Shown piece by piece: positions 31,692-39,143 of a stretch of 42,537 bases of DNA. The number at the start of each line of letters is the position of its first letter. Positions within the stretch are counted from its first letter, which is position 1. The position numbers were made by a program, and so were the translations under genes. The notes below the pieces were generated by a model. The model was not told the DNA's origin. It saw nothing but the letters and a program-made list of their open reading frames with translations, and searched no databases. Source of the stretch: DATLMR01 sp035634255 (lineage in GTDB: Bacteria; Acidobacteriota; Blastocatellia; UBA7656); NCBI GenBank assembly GCA_035634255.1, contig DASQDI010000117.1, positions 1-42,537 of the forward strand, written 5' to 3'.

Positions 31692-33188
31692 TTAATAATG
31701 GTTGCCGGACTTCCTGCGGCCCTTTCCTGCCTTCCTCGATTTTCTTTCGTCCGCGCTCTTGAGCGAGGCGAGCGGCCAGAGCCGGTACTCCACGGACGCG
31801 AGCCCCGCGTTCACCACGGCGTTAATGACCTCTTCCGAGGACTTGTAACACGGCGCGGCCTCGTCGAGCGGCACCCGCCCGTCCGTGTTCACTAGCACGC
31901 CTGCCTCCATGTACTCGCGGTCCGTCTCACGCTGATTAAGGCTGCGGCTGGCCTCGCCCCTCGACAGCCGCCGGCCCGCCCCGTGGTTGACCGAGAACCC
32001 GGAGCTTGAGGCCCCCGCCTGCGGGCGCAGTATGTAGCTCCAGTCCTTGTTCGACCCCGGGATGAGGACGGGGTGGCCCGTCTCTTCCCACAGGGTGCCT
32101 TTCAGGGCCGGGTGCCCCGCCGGGAAAGCGCGCGTGGCCCCTTTGCGGTGGACCCACACGTCCCCGAACTCCGGGTGTGACTCTCTCTGCACGAGGTTAT
32201 GGCTGATCTCGTAGATCAACTCGAGCTCGCTCCCGAACACTTCGCGGAAAGCCTCCGAGACCTGCTCGAAGATTATCAGGCGATTGATGATGGCGAAGTT
32301 GCCGCCCGAGGCGACGGCGTTGAGGTAATCTCTGTAATGCCCGGACTCGGGCGTGAAGTAGCCGAGGTCGATGTCGGTGATCACGTCGGGCTTTTCCGCC
32401 CTCGCCATCTCGAAGTAGTTGGTCGCGAGCCCATGCCCCCAGCCCCGCGAGCCCGTGTGCGCCTGCACGAAGAGGGTGCCCGTCTCCTCGCACCTCTGAA
32501 GCTCGATGAAGTGGTTCCCCCCTCCGAGCGAGCCGAGCTGTTCCATGCCCCTTTCGGGCTTCCCCTTCCCGCCCAGAGGCGGCGCCCATCCGTCATCGAC
32601 GGGCATGCGGTGGCGCTCGGCGCGGCTGCGGTCGAACGTGGCCCCGTACTTTTCGACGTAGTATTCCGCGCCGCCTCGCACGAGGTTGTGGAACTCCTTG
32701 CGGTCGAGCCGGCCGAGCTTCACGCTCTTGCCCCCCGCCCCCATGTTCACCTTCCGCATCACCGCGCTGTTGAAGGCGAGCTTCTTCTCGAACGTGGCCG
32801 CCTCCGCGGGCACCCCGGACTTCGCGCTGACCATCCCGCAGCCTATGTCGTAGCCGACCGGCCCCATAGCGACCGCGCCCGACTCCGCGTCGGTGAGGAT
32901 CACGCAGCCGACCGGTACCCCGTAGCCATAATGGGTGTCGGGGGTGATGGCCACTAGCTTCACGCCCGGGAACTTCGTCGCGTTGACGATCTGGCGGTAG
33001 ATGATGTCTTCGGCCTCCTCAAGCAGCTTCGGGGTCAGGAAGATTCGCACGGGCACATCCCCCGTGTCTTCGGTCCTGAGCGTGTAATAGCCCGCGCCGT
33101 CCCACCTCGCGAGGTGCTTCCAGTTCTCCGCATTCTTCAATTTTCGGGACTCTCTCAACGCCCTTACGCCCTCTTTACCATTGCCCAT
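31692..33188 (-). CDS. rtcB: RtcB-family RNA-splicing ligase
   Basis: A 498-residue RNA ligase that joins 2',3'-cyclic-phosphate (or 3'-phosphate) and 5'-OH RNA ends using GTP and manganese; it repairs or splices RNA in the cytoplasm. Key residues are visible: Cys117 (YDIGCGM), His226 (GGNHFIEL), His244 (VQAHTGSRGWG), His330 (ISHNLVQRES) and His402 (SVNHGAGRRLSR), the last being the guanylylated His. The N-terminal 45 residues and the basic C-terminal tail (KSADERKSRKAGKGRRKS) flank the usual core; the tail could bind RNA. AGGAGGG precedes the ATG by about 9 bases. Neither archease nor RtcA/RtcR lies beside it in this window, so it seems unlinked to a repair operon. It converges with the DUF6683-like gene. 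Confidence 0.96.
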   Translation of the reverse strand: MGNGKEGVRALRESRKLKNAENWKHLARWDGAGYYTLRTEDTGDVPVRIFLTPKLLEEAEDIIYRQIVNATKFPGVKLVAITPDTHYGYGVPVGCVILTDAESGAVAMGPVGYDIGCGMVSAKSGVPAEAATFEKKLAFNSAVMRKVNMGAGGKSVKLGRLDRKEFHNLVRGGAEYYVEKYGATFDRSRAERHRMPVDDGWAPPLGGKGKPERGMEQLGSLGGGNHFIELQRCEETGTLFVQAHTGSRGWGHGLATNYFEMARAEKPDVITDIDLGYFTPESGHYRDYLNAVASGGNFAIINRLIIFEQVSEAFREVFGSELELIYEISHNLVQRESHPEFGDVWVHRKGATRAFPAGHPALKGTLWEETGHPVLIPGSNKDWSYILRPQAGASSSGFSVNHGAGRRLSRGEASRSLNQRETDREYMEAGVLVNTDGRVPLDEAAPCYKSSEEVINAVVNAGLASVEYRLWPLASLKSADERKSRKAGKGRRKSGNHY

Positions 33189-33364
33189 TATTTTTAACCC
33201 TCCTGATAACAGGTTCTACGATGAAGGCGAGGACGGTCAAGCTCTCGCCCTGCGCCCCCTCAACTTTATCGTTCATGTGGAAGGCTTCGGCCCCTACGGT
33301 AAGCTGGCGCGGGAGAATGTTGGGAACATCGGGAGAGTTTGACGGGGGCGAAATCCGTTCGGGC

Positions 33365-34216
33365 TCAATGCCAGCGCGTAAAAGCCCCGCCCTGCCACGG
33401 GTTCTCCGTCCTGATCCTGTTTATGGTCTTCGGGTCCGCGCGGAAGGGGAGCGGCGGCGGCGAAGGCAGGGGCAGCCGTAGGGCGTCGAGAAAGGGCGTC
33501 TCCTTCAGCTTCAGGTTGTAAGCCAGGACCAGCAGCGTCTCCAGATTCACAACGTCCTGGATGTTATATGCCAGCAGAGTCTCAAGCGCCCTCGGGTTTC
33601 TGTTCTTCACGAAATCGTTCCAGAGCAGCACCGCGAAGTAGCCGTCCACCCCCGACAGCTCGTCGCGGTCGATGCCGAAGCTCTTCTCGCAGGCTTTGAG
33701 CCCGCCCTTATAGCCGAGACTTTTTAAGACGTACCGCAGGTCTATGTGCGCCTGCCCCAGCCTGATCCCGAACTGGTTTTCGATGAAGGGCACGTCGAAA
33801 CACTTCCCATTGTAGGTGACGATGAGCGAGTACCTCTTTATGTCTTCCGCGAAGTCGGAGAGGTTCATGTTCTTCACGTAGTGGTAGATCGAGCGGCCGT
33901 CGTAGACGGCGATGGTCGTGATGAATGAGCCATGTCCGAAGCCGGTCGTCTCGATGTCGAGGTAGGCGGTGGAGGCGCGGAACTCGGGGAAGAGACGCCA
34001 GTGCTGGTTCGTCTGCAACCGCTCGGAGAAGTAATTCGGGCTCCCATCTTTGAGCGATCTGAAGGAGTCCCGGATGTGAGTCGCGAGGGAGTCGGACAGC
34101 CTCCGCGGCAGCCGGGCGTTACTTAAGCTGTCCCATGACCTGACGCCCGAGTCCCACAGCCTTCGCTCCCCGGAGACGCTCACGCCCGGTATGTGGCAGA
34201 AAGTATTCTTCAGCAT
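33365..34216 (-). CDS. YprB-like ribonuclease H-fold 3'-5' exonuclease
   Basis: A 283-residue protein of the DEDD exonuclease-like RNase H fold, YprB branch. The acidic core is visible: Asp87 and Glu89 in YLDIETTGFG, Asp in YNGKCFDVPFIENQF and the YNIQDVVNLETL block (YxxxD of the DEDDy type). The family N-terminus is MLKNTFCHIPGVS; start 34216 (rather than 34285) is chosen because of that opening, GGAGGAGGG 5 bases upstream, and a TATTAT -10 at 34245-34250 (minus strand) that lies past the shorter start but inside the longer one. It is probably a nuclease acting on single-stranded nucleic acid; the substrate is not established for YprB proteins. The C-terminal tail PLPSPPPLPFRADPKTINRI is proline-rich. 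It is divergent from the HipA-like gene. Confidence 0.88.
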   Translation of the reverse strand: MLKNTFCHIPGVSVSGERRLWDSGVRSWDSLSNARLPRRLSDSLATHIRDSFRSLKDGSPNYFSERLQTNQHWRLFPEFRASTAYLDIETTGFGHGSFITTIAVYDGRSIYHYVKNMNLSDFAEDIKRYSLIVTYNGKCFDVPFIENQFGIRLGQAHIDLRYVLKSLGYKGGLKACEKSFGIDRDELSGVDGYFAVLLWNDFVKNRNPRALETLLAYNIQDVVNLETLLVLAYNLKLKETPFLDALRLPLPSPPPLPFRADPKTINRIRTENPWQGGAFTRWH

Positions 34217-34244
34217 CCGTCCCTCCTCCGCGGGAAACCGAAGC

Positions 34245-34250
34245 ATAATA
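34245..34250 (-). promoter_or_regulatory. TATTAT -10 box of the YprB-like gene
   Basis: Minus-strand TATTAT about 30 bases before the ATG at 34216, with no clear -35. It also argues against the longer start at 34285. Confidence 0.4.
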
Positions 34251-34340
34251 CACGATCCGGAGCGAATATTGTTTACCAAATGCATGTTGTCGGGCGGAGC
34301 CGATCAGGTAATATGTCGTTCGAGGCCGAGCGCGGAGCGT

Positions 34341-35123
34341 ATGAAACCGAGGACCGTAACAGCCACCCGGTATGTCACCCCCCTGCGGGAGGGCGGCTCC
34401 CTGCCCGCGATAATCGAGGCCGACGACGACGGGCTCTACGTGATGAAATTCCGGGGCGCGGGGCAGGGGCCGAAAGCCCTCATCGCGGAGCTGGTCGCCG
34501 GAGAGCTCGGCCGCGCCATCGGGCTGCCCGTGCCGGAGATAGTCTTCGTCGAGATGGACCCGGTGCTAGGGCGCACCGAGCCGGATCAGGAGATTCAGGA
34601 CCTTATCCGGGCGAGCTCCGGCCTCAACCTGGCCCTCGATTACCTGCCCGGCTCGATCACCTTCGACCCGCTAGTGGACAGGCCCGACCCCCTGCTCGCG
34701 TCCCAGGTGGTCTGGTTCGACGCATACACGACCAACGTGGACCGCACCCCGCGCAACACGAACATGCTGATCTGGCACCGCGGCCTCTACCTGATCGACC
34801 ACGGGGCCGCGCTCTACTTCCACCATGCGTGGAAGAATTACATGGAGCGCAGCGGCGACCGCTTCGCCCTGATCAGGGACCACGTACTGCTGCCATTCGC
34901 CTCAGCCCTCCCGGAGGCGGACGCCCTGATGTCGGGGCGGCTCACGCGGGAAGTCATTCGCGAGACGGTCGGGCTTATACCCGATGGCTGGCTCGCGCCG
35001 GAGGCCGGATTTCAGGAGCCGGAACAACACCGGGCGGCGTACGCGGAATACCTGCTCAAGCGTCTGGAAGGGCCGCGGGCCTTTGTGGAGGAGGCGATCA
35101 ATGCCAGAACGCTTTCCGTTTGA
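34341..35123 (+). CDS. HipA-like (HipA_2) kinase-fold protein
   Basis: A 260-residue cytoplasmic protein. It has the kinase-like pattern of HipA_2 proteins: Lys36 (YVMKFRG), Glu50, the catalytic loop Asp134-Arg-x3-Asn139 (NVDRTPRNTNML) and Asp153 of DHG (LIDHGAAL). It lacks the HipA N-terminal extension and has no HipB-like partner. ATG 34341 is chosen over 34191 because GGAG lies just upstream and the 50 upstream residues look non-coding (antisense to the YprB-like gene). The DUF3037 gene starts inside its 3' end (23 bases shared), a translationally coupled arrangement that is recurrent for this pair in bacteria. HipA_2 proteins are not well characterised; true kinase activity or toxicity is unknown. 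Confidence 0.85.
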   Translation: MKPRTVTATRYVTPLREGGSLPAIIEADDDGLYVMKFRGAGQGPKALIAELVAGELGRAIGLPVPEIVFVEMDPVLGRTEPDQEIQDLIRASSGLNLALDYLPGSITFDPLVDRPDPLLASQVVWFDAYTTNVDRTPRNTNMLIWHRGLYLIDHGAALYFHHAWKNYMERSGDRFALIRDHVLLPFASALPEADALMSGRLTREVIRETVGLIPDGWLAPEAGFQEPEQHRAAYAEYLLKRLEGPRAFVEEAINARTLSV

Positions 35124-35514
35124 TTACGCGGTCATCCGCGTCGTGCCCCAGGTGGACCGCGAGGAGTTCATCAACGCCGGGGTGATCGTCTCCTGCCCCG
35201 CCCTGCAATTCCTCAGGGCGCGCGTCGAGCTCGACCCCCGCCGCCTCTCCGCGTTCGCCCCCGCGCTCGACCCCGAGCAGGTGGACAGGCACCTCGGAGC
35301 GATCCTGATAACCTGCGAGGGGGGCCCCGAGGCCGGCCCCATCGGCCGGCTCTCCCAGAGGGCGCGCTTCCACTGGCTGGTCGCGCCTCGGAGCACCATC
35401 ATCCAGACCTCCCCGGTCCACTCGGGCCTGTGCGCCGACCCGGAAGCCGCGCTCGAATGCCTGCTCGACAGGATGGTCCGGGTGGGCGGAAAAACCTTCC
35501 CGGAAGAGCCGTGA
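35101..35514 (+). CDS. DUF3037 family protein
   Basis: A 137-residue protein of unknown function, DUF3037. It shows FDYAVIRVVPQVDREEFINAG near the N-terminus and VARP-type strands in the middle (FHWLVAPRSTIIQTSPVHSGLC, written here in part as FHWLVAPRSTIIQ). No catalytic residue is recognised. Its ATG overlaps the HipA-like gene by 23 bases, with GGAGGAGG 8 bases upstream, so expression is coupled. The two genes are found together across many bacteria, and the small partner may modulate the kinase-like protein; this is inference from gene order. An imperfect hairpin follows. Confidence 0.85.
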   Translation: MPERFPFDYAVIRVVPQVDREEFINAGVIVSCPALQFLRARVELDPRRLSAFAPALDPEQVDRHLGAILITCEGGPEAGPIGRLSQRARFHWLVAPRSTIIQTSPVHSGLCADPEAALECLLDRMVRVGGKTFPEEP

Positions 35515-35559
35515 GCTTGCCCTGTGCCGTTCTAGTGAATAAACTAAAGGACCCCCCAG

Positions 35560-35588
35560 AAAAAAAAGCGACCTTCCGGGGCCGCTTT
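35560..35588. terminator. Imperfect hairpin terminator after DUF3037
   Basis: AAAGCG (35565-35570) pairs with CGCTTT (35583-35588); a further CC/GG pair lies inside after one mismatch. It is preceded by eight A, which become a T run on the minus strand. Weak on the plus strand, better on the minus strand. Confidence 0.45.
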
Positions 35589-35693
35589 ACCGTATATAGA
35601 ATTTCGTACCTCTGAATCGCAATGAAACGCATGTAGCGGAGAGGCTGCTTAATCCCGAGCTAACACAATAATATTGTAAATGCCCGGCGTGGC

Positions 35694-35722
35694 TTGCCCG
35701 CCTCCCGAACCTTGAATATGCT
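35694..35722 (+). promoter_or_regulatory. Promoter of the first tricorn-like protease gene
   Basis: TTGCCC (35694-35699), 17-base spacer, TATGCT (35717-35722), followed by AAGGAG 10 bases before the ATG at 35771. Confidence 0.55.
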
Positions 35723-35770
35723 AAGAGACCTTTCACCAGTGGAACAGGCATCTTAAGGAGTCGAATAAAT

Positions 35771-38700
35771 ATGATACGAGTGTTCTTCGCACTCTCGCTG
35801 CTACTCGCCGCAGCCGCAGGCGCCTTCGCGCAGGCCGACGCGCCCACGCTATTTCAGAAGCCGTCTGTGAGCCGGACTCACATAGTCTTCGTTTACGCGG
35901 GCGACCTGTGGACGGTCAGCCGCGAAGGTGGAAACGCATCCCAGCTCACGGCCGGAGTCGGCAGCGAAGACGATCCCATCTTTTCGCCCGACAGCCGGTG
36001 GGTCGCATTCACCGGCGAGTATGACGGCAACGTGGATGTTTATGTCGTCCCCGCGTCGGGCGGGGTCCCGCGCCGCCTGACCTACCACCCCGGAGCCGAC
36101 AGGGCCGCGGGGTGGACGCCGGATGGGAAGCGGATCCTTTTCAGCTCCGCGCGCAACAGCCCTTCGGGAGACAACCGGCTCTTCACCGTCACGACCGACG
36201 GGGGCTTCCCCGAAGAAGTGCCCTTGCCGATGGCCGACGAAGGGGCCTACTCGCCCGACGGCTCGCGCCTGGCCTACCAGCCGCTCACGCGGTGGCAGCC
36301 GGATTGGAAGCGGTACAGGGGCGGTCAGACCTCACCCATCTGGATCGCGAGGCTGAGCGATTCGAGCATCGAGAAACTCCCGCGCGAGAATTCCAACGAC
36401 TCCAACCCGATGTGGGTCGGCGACAGGATATATTTCCTCTCCGACCGCGACGGGTCGATGAGCCTGTACAGCTACGACATCAGCTCGAAGAAGGTGGCCC
36501 GGCTCACCCAGGACGGCGACTTCGACATCAAGTCGGCGTCGGCGGGTCCGGGCGCGATTGTTTACGAGCAGTTCGGCTCGATCCACCTTTATGACCTCGA
36601 CTCCGGCAAGGCTCGGAAGGTCAACATCCGCGTGGCGGGCGACCTGCTGAGCGTTCGCCCGCGCTACGAGAAGGTTGGCCCGCGCGCCACGAATGCCGCC
36701 CTCTCCCCGACCGGCGCGCGAGTCGTCTTCGAAGCGCGCGGGGAGATTCTGACCGTGCCTTCGGAAAAAGGCGACCCGCGCAACCTGACCAACACGACGG
36801 GCGTGATGGAGCGAGACCCGGCCTGGTCCCCCGACGGCAAGTGGATAGCCTACTTCTCGGACGAGTCGGGCGAGTACGCCCTCCACCTCCGCGACCAGAC
36901 CGGCATGGGCGAGGTCAAGAAGATCAGCCTCGGCAACCCGGCCTCGTTTTATTACTCCCCGACCTGGTCGCCCGACAGCAAGAAGGTGGCCTTCACGGAC
37001 AAGCGGCTCAACCTCTGGTACCTCGACGTAGACAAGGGCACCCCGGTCAAGATTGACAAGAACCCGGATGGCCTGAACAACGCCGTGATGCAGCCGTTCT
37101 GGTCGCCCGACAGCCGGTGGGTCGGCTACGTGAAGCAGGTCGAGAATTACCTGCGCGCGGTCTTCGTCTACTCGCTTGAGACCGCCAAAATGCACCAGCT
37201 CACCGACGCGATGAGCGACGCGCGCTACGCCGCATTCGACAAGAGCGGCAAGCACCTCTACTTCACGGCCAGCACGAACCTGGGGCCGGCATTCAGCTTC
37301 GCCGAGATGTCCAACTTCCCGCACCAGTCCACGCGCAGCGTTTACGCCATCGTCCTGCGCAACGACCTGCCCTCGCCGCTCGCGCCCGAGAGCGACGAGG
37401 AGAAGATTCAGGACCCCGCGCAGACGCCCGAAGCGCCGAAGCCTCCGGCCAAGAAAGAGCCCGACCCGGTCCGCATCGACCTCGAAGGCGTAAGCCAGAG
37501 GACCATCGCCCTGCCGATCCCTTCGCGCAACTATGTCGGGCTCATCGCGGGCAAGGCGAACGTTATTTACGTCCTCGAACTCCCCCCCGCGGGCCCCTCG
37601 GGACCGGCGGGCCCTCCGGGCATGGTCGCTCATAAGTTCGACCTTGAGAAGCGCAAGCTGGATAAGGTGATGGAAGGGCTGTTCGCCTTCGACCTCTCGG
37701 CCAACGGCGAAAAGATGCTCTACCGCCAGGGGCCGAACTGGTTCACCGCTTCGACCATGGTGCCCCTGAAGCCGGGCGAAGGTATGCTCAAGACCTCGGA
37801 GATGGAGGTTTACGTCGACCCGAAGGCCGAGTGGCGGCAGATGTACAACGAGGTGTGGCGGGGCGAGCGGGACTTCTTCTATGATCCGGGCCTGCATGGG
37901 CTCGACCTGCAGACGATCAAGAAGAAGTACGAGCCCTACCTGGCGAGCGTCGCGCACCGCAGGGACCTCAACTACCTCTTCCGGGAGATGCTCAACCAGT
38001 TGACCATCGGCCACATGTTCATCGGGGGCGGCGACCAGCCTCAGGCGAATTTCGTCGCGGGCGGGCTGCTCGGGGCCGATTATAAGATCGAGAACGGGCG
38101 GTACCGCTTCGCCCGCGTCTACAACGGCGAGAGCTGGAACCCGCAGCTGCGCGCGCCGCTCACCCAGCCCGGCGTGAACGTGAAAGAGGGCGAGTACCTG
38201 CTGGCAGTAAACGGCCGCAACGTGCCCGCTTCCGAGAACGTTTACTCCTTCTTCCAGTCCACCGCGAACAAGCAGGTGGTGATCCGCGTGGGGCCGAACC
38301 CGGACGGCGCGGGCTCCCGCGAGGTCACGGTCGTGCCCGTCGCTAGCGAGGTCGCGCTCAGGAACCTCAACTGGGTGGAGAGCAACCGCCGTAAGGTCGA
38401 TCAGGCGAGCGGAGGCCGCCTGGCTTACGTTTACGTGCCCGACACGAGCGGGGGCGGGTACAACAGCTTCAACCGCTACTTCTTCGCGCAGGCGCAGAAG
38501 GAGGGCGCGGTGATAGACGAAAGATTCAATGGCGGCGGCGCGCTCGCGGATTATATAGTTGAATACCTGAGCCGCCCGCTCCTGAACTACATCGCCTTCC
38601 GCGATGGCCGCGACCTGCCGACGCCGCTCGGCGCGATCTACGGGCCGAAGGCGATGATCATCAACGAGCTTGCGGGGAGCGGCGGCGACGCTTTGCCCTG

Positions 38701-39037
38701 GTACTTCCGCAAGATGAAGATCGGCCCGCTCATCGGCAAGCGCACGTGGGGCGGGCTGGTGGCCTCGTTCCCCCTCCCGCCGCTGATGGACGGAGGCTTC
38801 GTCACCGCGCCCGACGCCGCGATATTCGGGCTGGAAGGCGAGTGGGAGGTCGAGAACCGGGGGGTCGCGCCCGACATCGAAGTCGAGTTCGACCCCGCGG
38901 CATGGAGACAGGGCCGCGACCCGCAGCTTGAGAAAGCCATCGAAGTGCTGATGGAAGAGTTGAAGAAGAACCCGCGCCCCCAGCATCGGAGACCTGCTTA
39001 TCCGAATTATCAGAATGGGAGCACGGCTAATAAGTAG
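35771..39037 (+). CDS. Exported tricorn-like protease with S41 catalytic domain (copy 1)
   Basis: A 1088-residue exported protease. The signal peptide is about residues 1-20 (cut near AFA-Q). Residues about 25-560 hold two beta-propellers built from repeats such as GDLWTVSREGG and WSPDSKKVAFTD; they are followed by a linker, a PDZ-like domain and a C-terminal S41 domain. Catalytic-type residues: the His in VAHRRDLNYLF, the nucleophile Ser in NELAGSGGDALPW and the Glu in EVENRGVAPDIEVE, matching the tricorn pattern. Tricorn proteases cut oligopeptides made by other proteases. A collagen-like PAGPSGPAGPPG stretch (about residue 607) is absent from copy 2. Length fits tricorn-like proteins (about 1050-1100). 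It lies 106 bases before a paralogue. Confidence 0.92.
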   Translation: MIRVFFALSLLLAAAAGAFAQADAPTLFQKPSVSRTHIVFVYAGDLWTVSREGGNASQLTAGVGSEDDPIFSPDSRWVAFTGEYDGNVDVYVVPASGGVPRRLTYHPGADRAAGWTPDGKRILFSSARNSPSGDNRLFTVTTDGGFPEEVPLPMADEGAYSPDGSRLAYQPLTRWQPDWKRYRGGQTSPIWIARLSDSSIEKLPRENSNDSNPMWVGDRIYFLSDRDGSMSLYSYDISSKKVARLTQDGDFDIKSASAGPGAIVYEQFGSIHLYDLDSGKARKVNIRVAGDLLSVRPRYEKVGPRATNAALSPTGARVVFEARGEILTVPSEKGDPRNLTNTTGVMERDPAWSPDGKWIAYFSDESGEYALHLRDQTGMGEVKKISLGNPASFYYSPTWSPDSKKVAFTDKRLNLWYLDVDKGTPVKIDKNPDGLNNAVMQPFWSPDSRWVGYVKQVENYLRAVFVYSLETAKMHQLTDAMSDARYAAFDKSGKHLYFTASTNLGPAFSFAEMSNFPHQSTRSVYAIVLRNDLPSPLAPESDEEKIQDPAQTPEAPKPPAKKEPDPVRIDLEGVSQRTIALPIPSRNYVGLIAGKANVIYVLELPPAGPSGPAGPPGMVAHKFDLEKRKLDKVMEGLFAFDLSANGEKMLYRQGPNWFTASTMVPLKPGEGMLKTSEMEVYVDPKAEWRQMYNEVWRGERDFFYDPGLHGLDLQTIKKKYEPYLASVAHRRDLNYLFREMLNQLTIGHMFIGGGDQPQANFVAGGLLGADYKIENGRYRFARVYNGESWNPQLRAPLTQPGVNVKEGEYLLAVNGRNVPASENVYSFFQSTANKQVVIRVGPNPDGAGSREVTVVPVASEVALRNLNWVESNRRKVDQASGGRLAYVYVPDTSGGGYNSFNRYFFAQAQKEGAVIDERFNGGGALADYIVEYLSRPLLNYIAFRDGRDLPTPLGAIYGPKAMIINELAGSGGDALPWYFRKMKIGPLIGKRTWGGLVASFPLPPLMDGGFVTAPDAAIFGLEGEWEVENRGVAPDIEVEFDPAAWRQGRDPQLEKAIEVLMEELKKNPRPQHRRPAYPNYQNGSTANK

Positions 39038-39051
39038 AGAGGCCGCGGGTG

Positions 39052-39087
39052 AGGGCCGCAGGCGGTCGCTGTTTTCCGCGCGGCCCT
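39052..39087. repeat. GC-rich hairpin between the tricorn-like genes
   Basis: AGGGCCGC (39052-39059) pairs with GCGGCCCT (39080-39087), with a further inner GCGG/CCGC. No T tract follows, so it may pause or stabilise RNA rather than terminate. Confidence 0.45.
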
Positions 39088-39143
39088 TCGCCCGCCGGGC
39101 GTTGTTGGATTATCTGGTTTGATGGTTCGCAGGAGGAGTTGAG

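Noticed and set aside
34191..34340. 50-residue N-terminal extension of the HipA-like protein
   Set aside because: It is antisense to the YprB-like gene start and promoter and does not resemble the family; ATG 34341 has GGAG just upstream.
34341..35514. Classic HipBA toxin-antitoxin module
   Set aside because: No helix-turn-helix HipB gene; the partner is DUF3037 and the HipA-like protein is short.
36332..38986. 884-codon open frame on the minus strand
   Set aside because: Antisense to the tricorn-like gene; the same shadow recurs antisense to copy 2 (40233-42422), as expected from shared sequence and not from a real gene.
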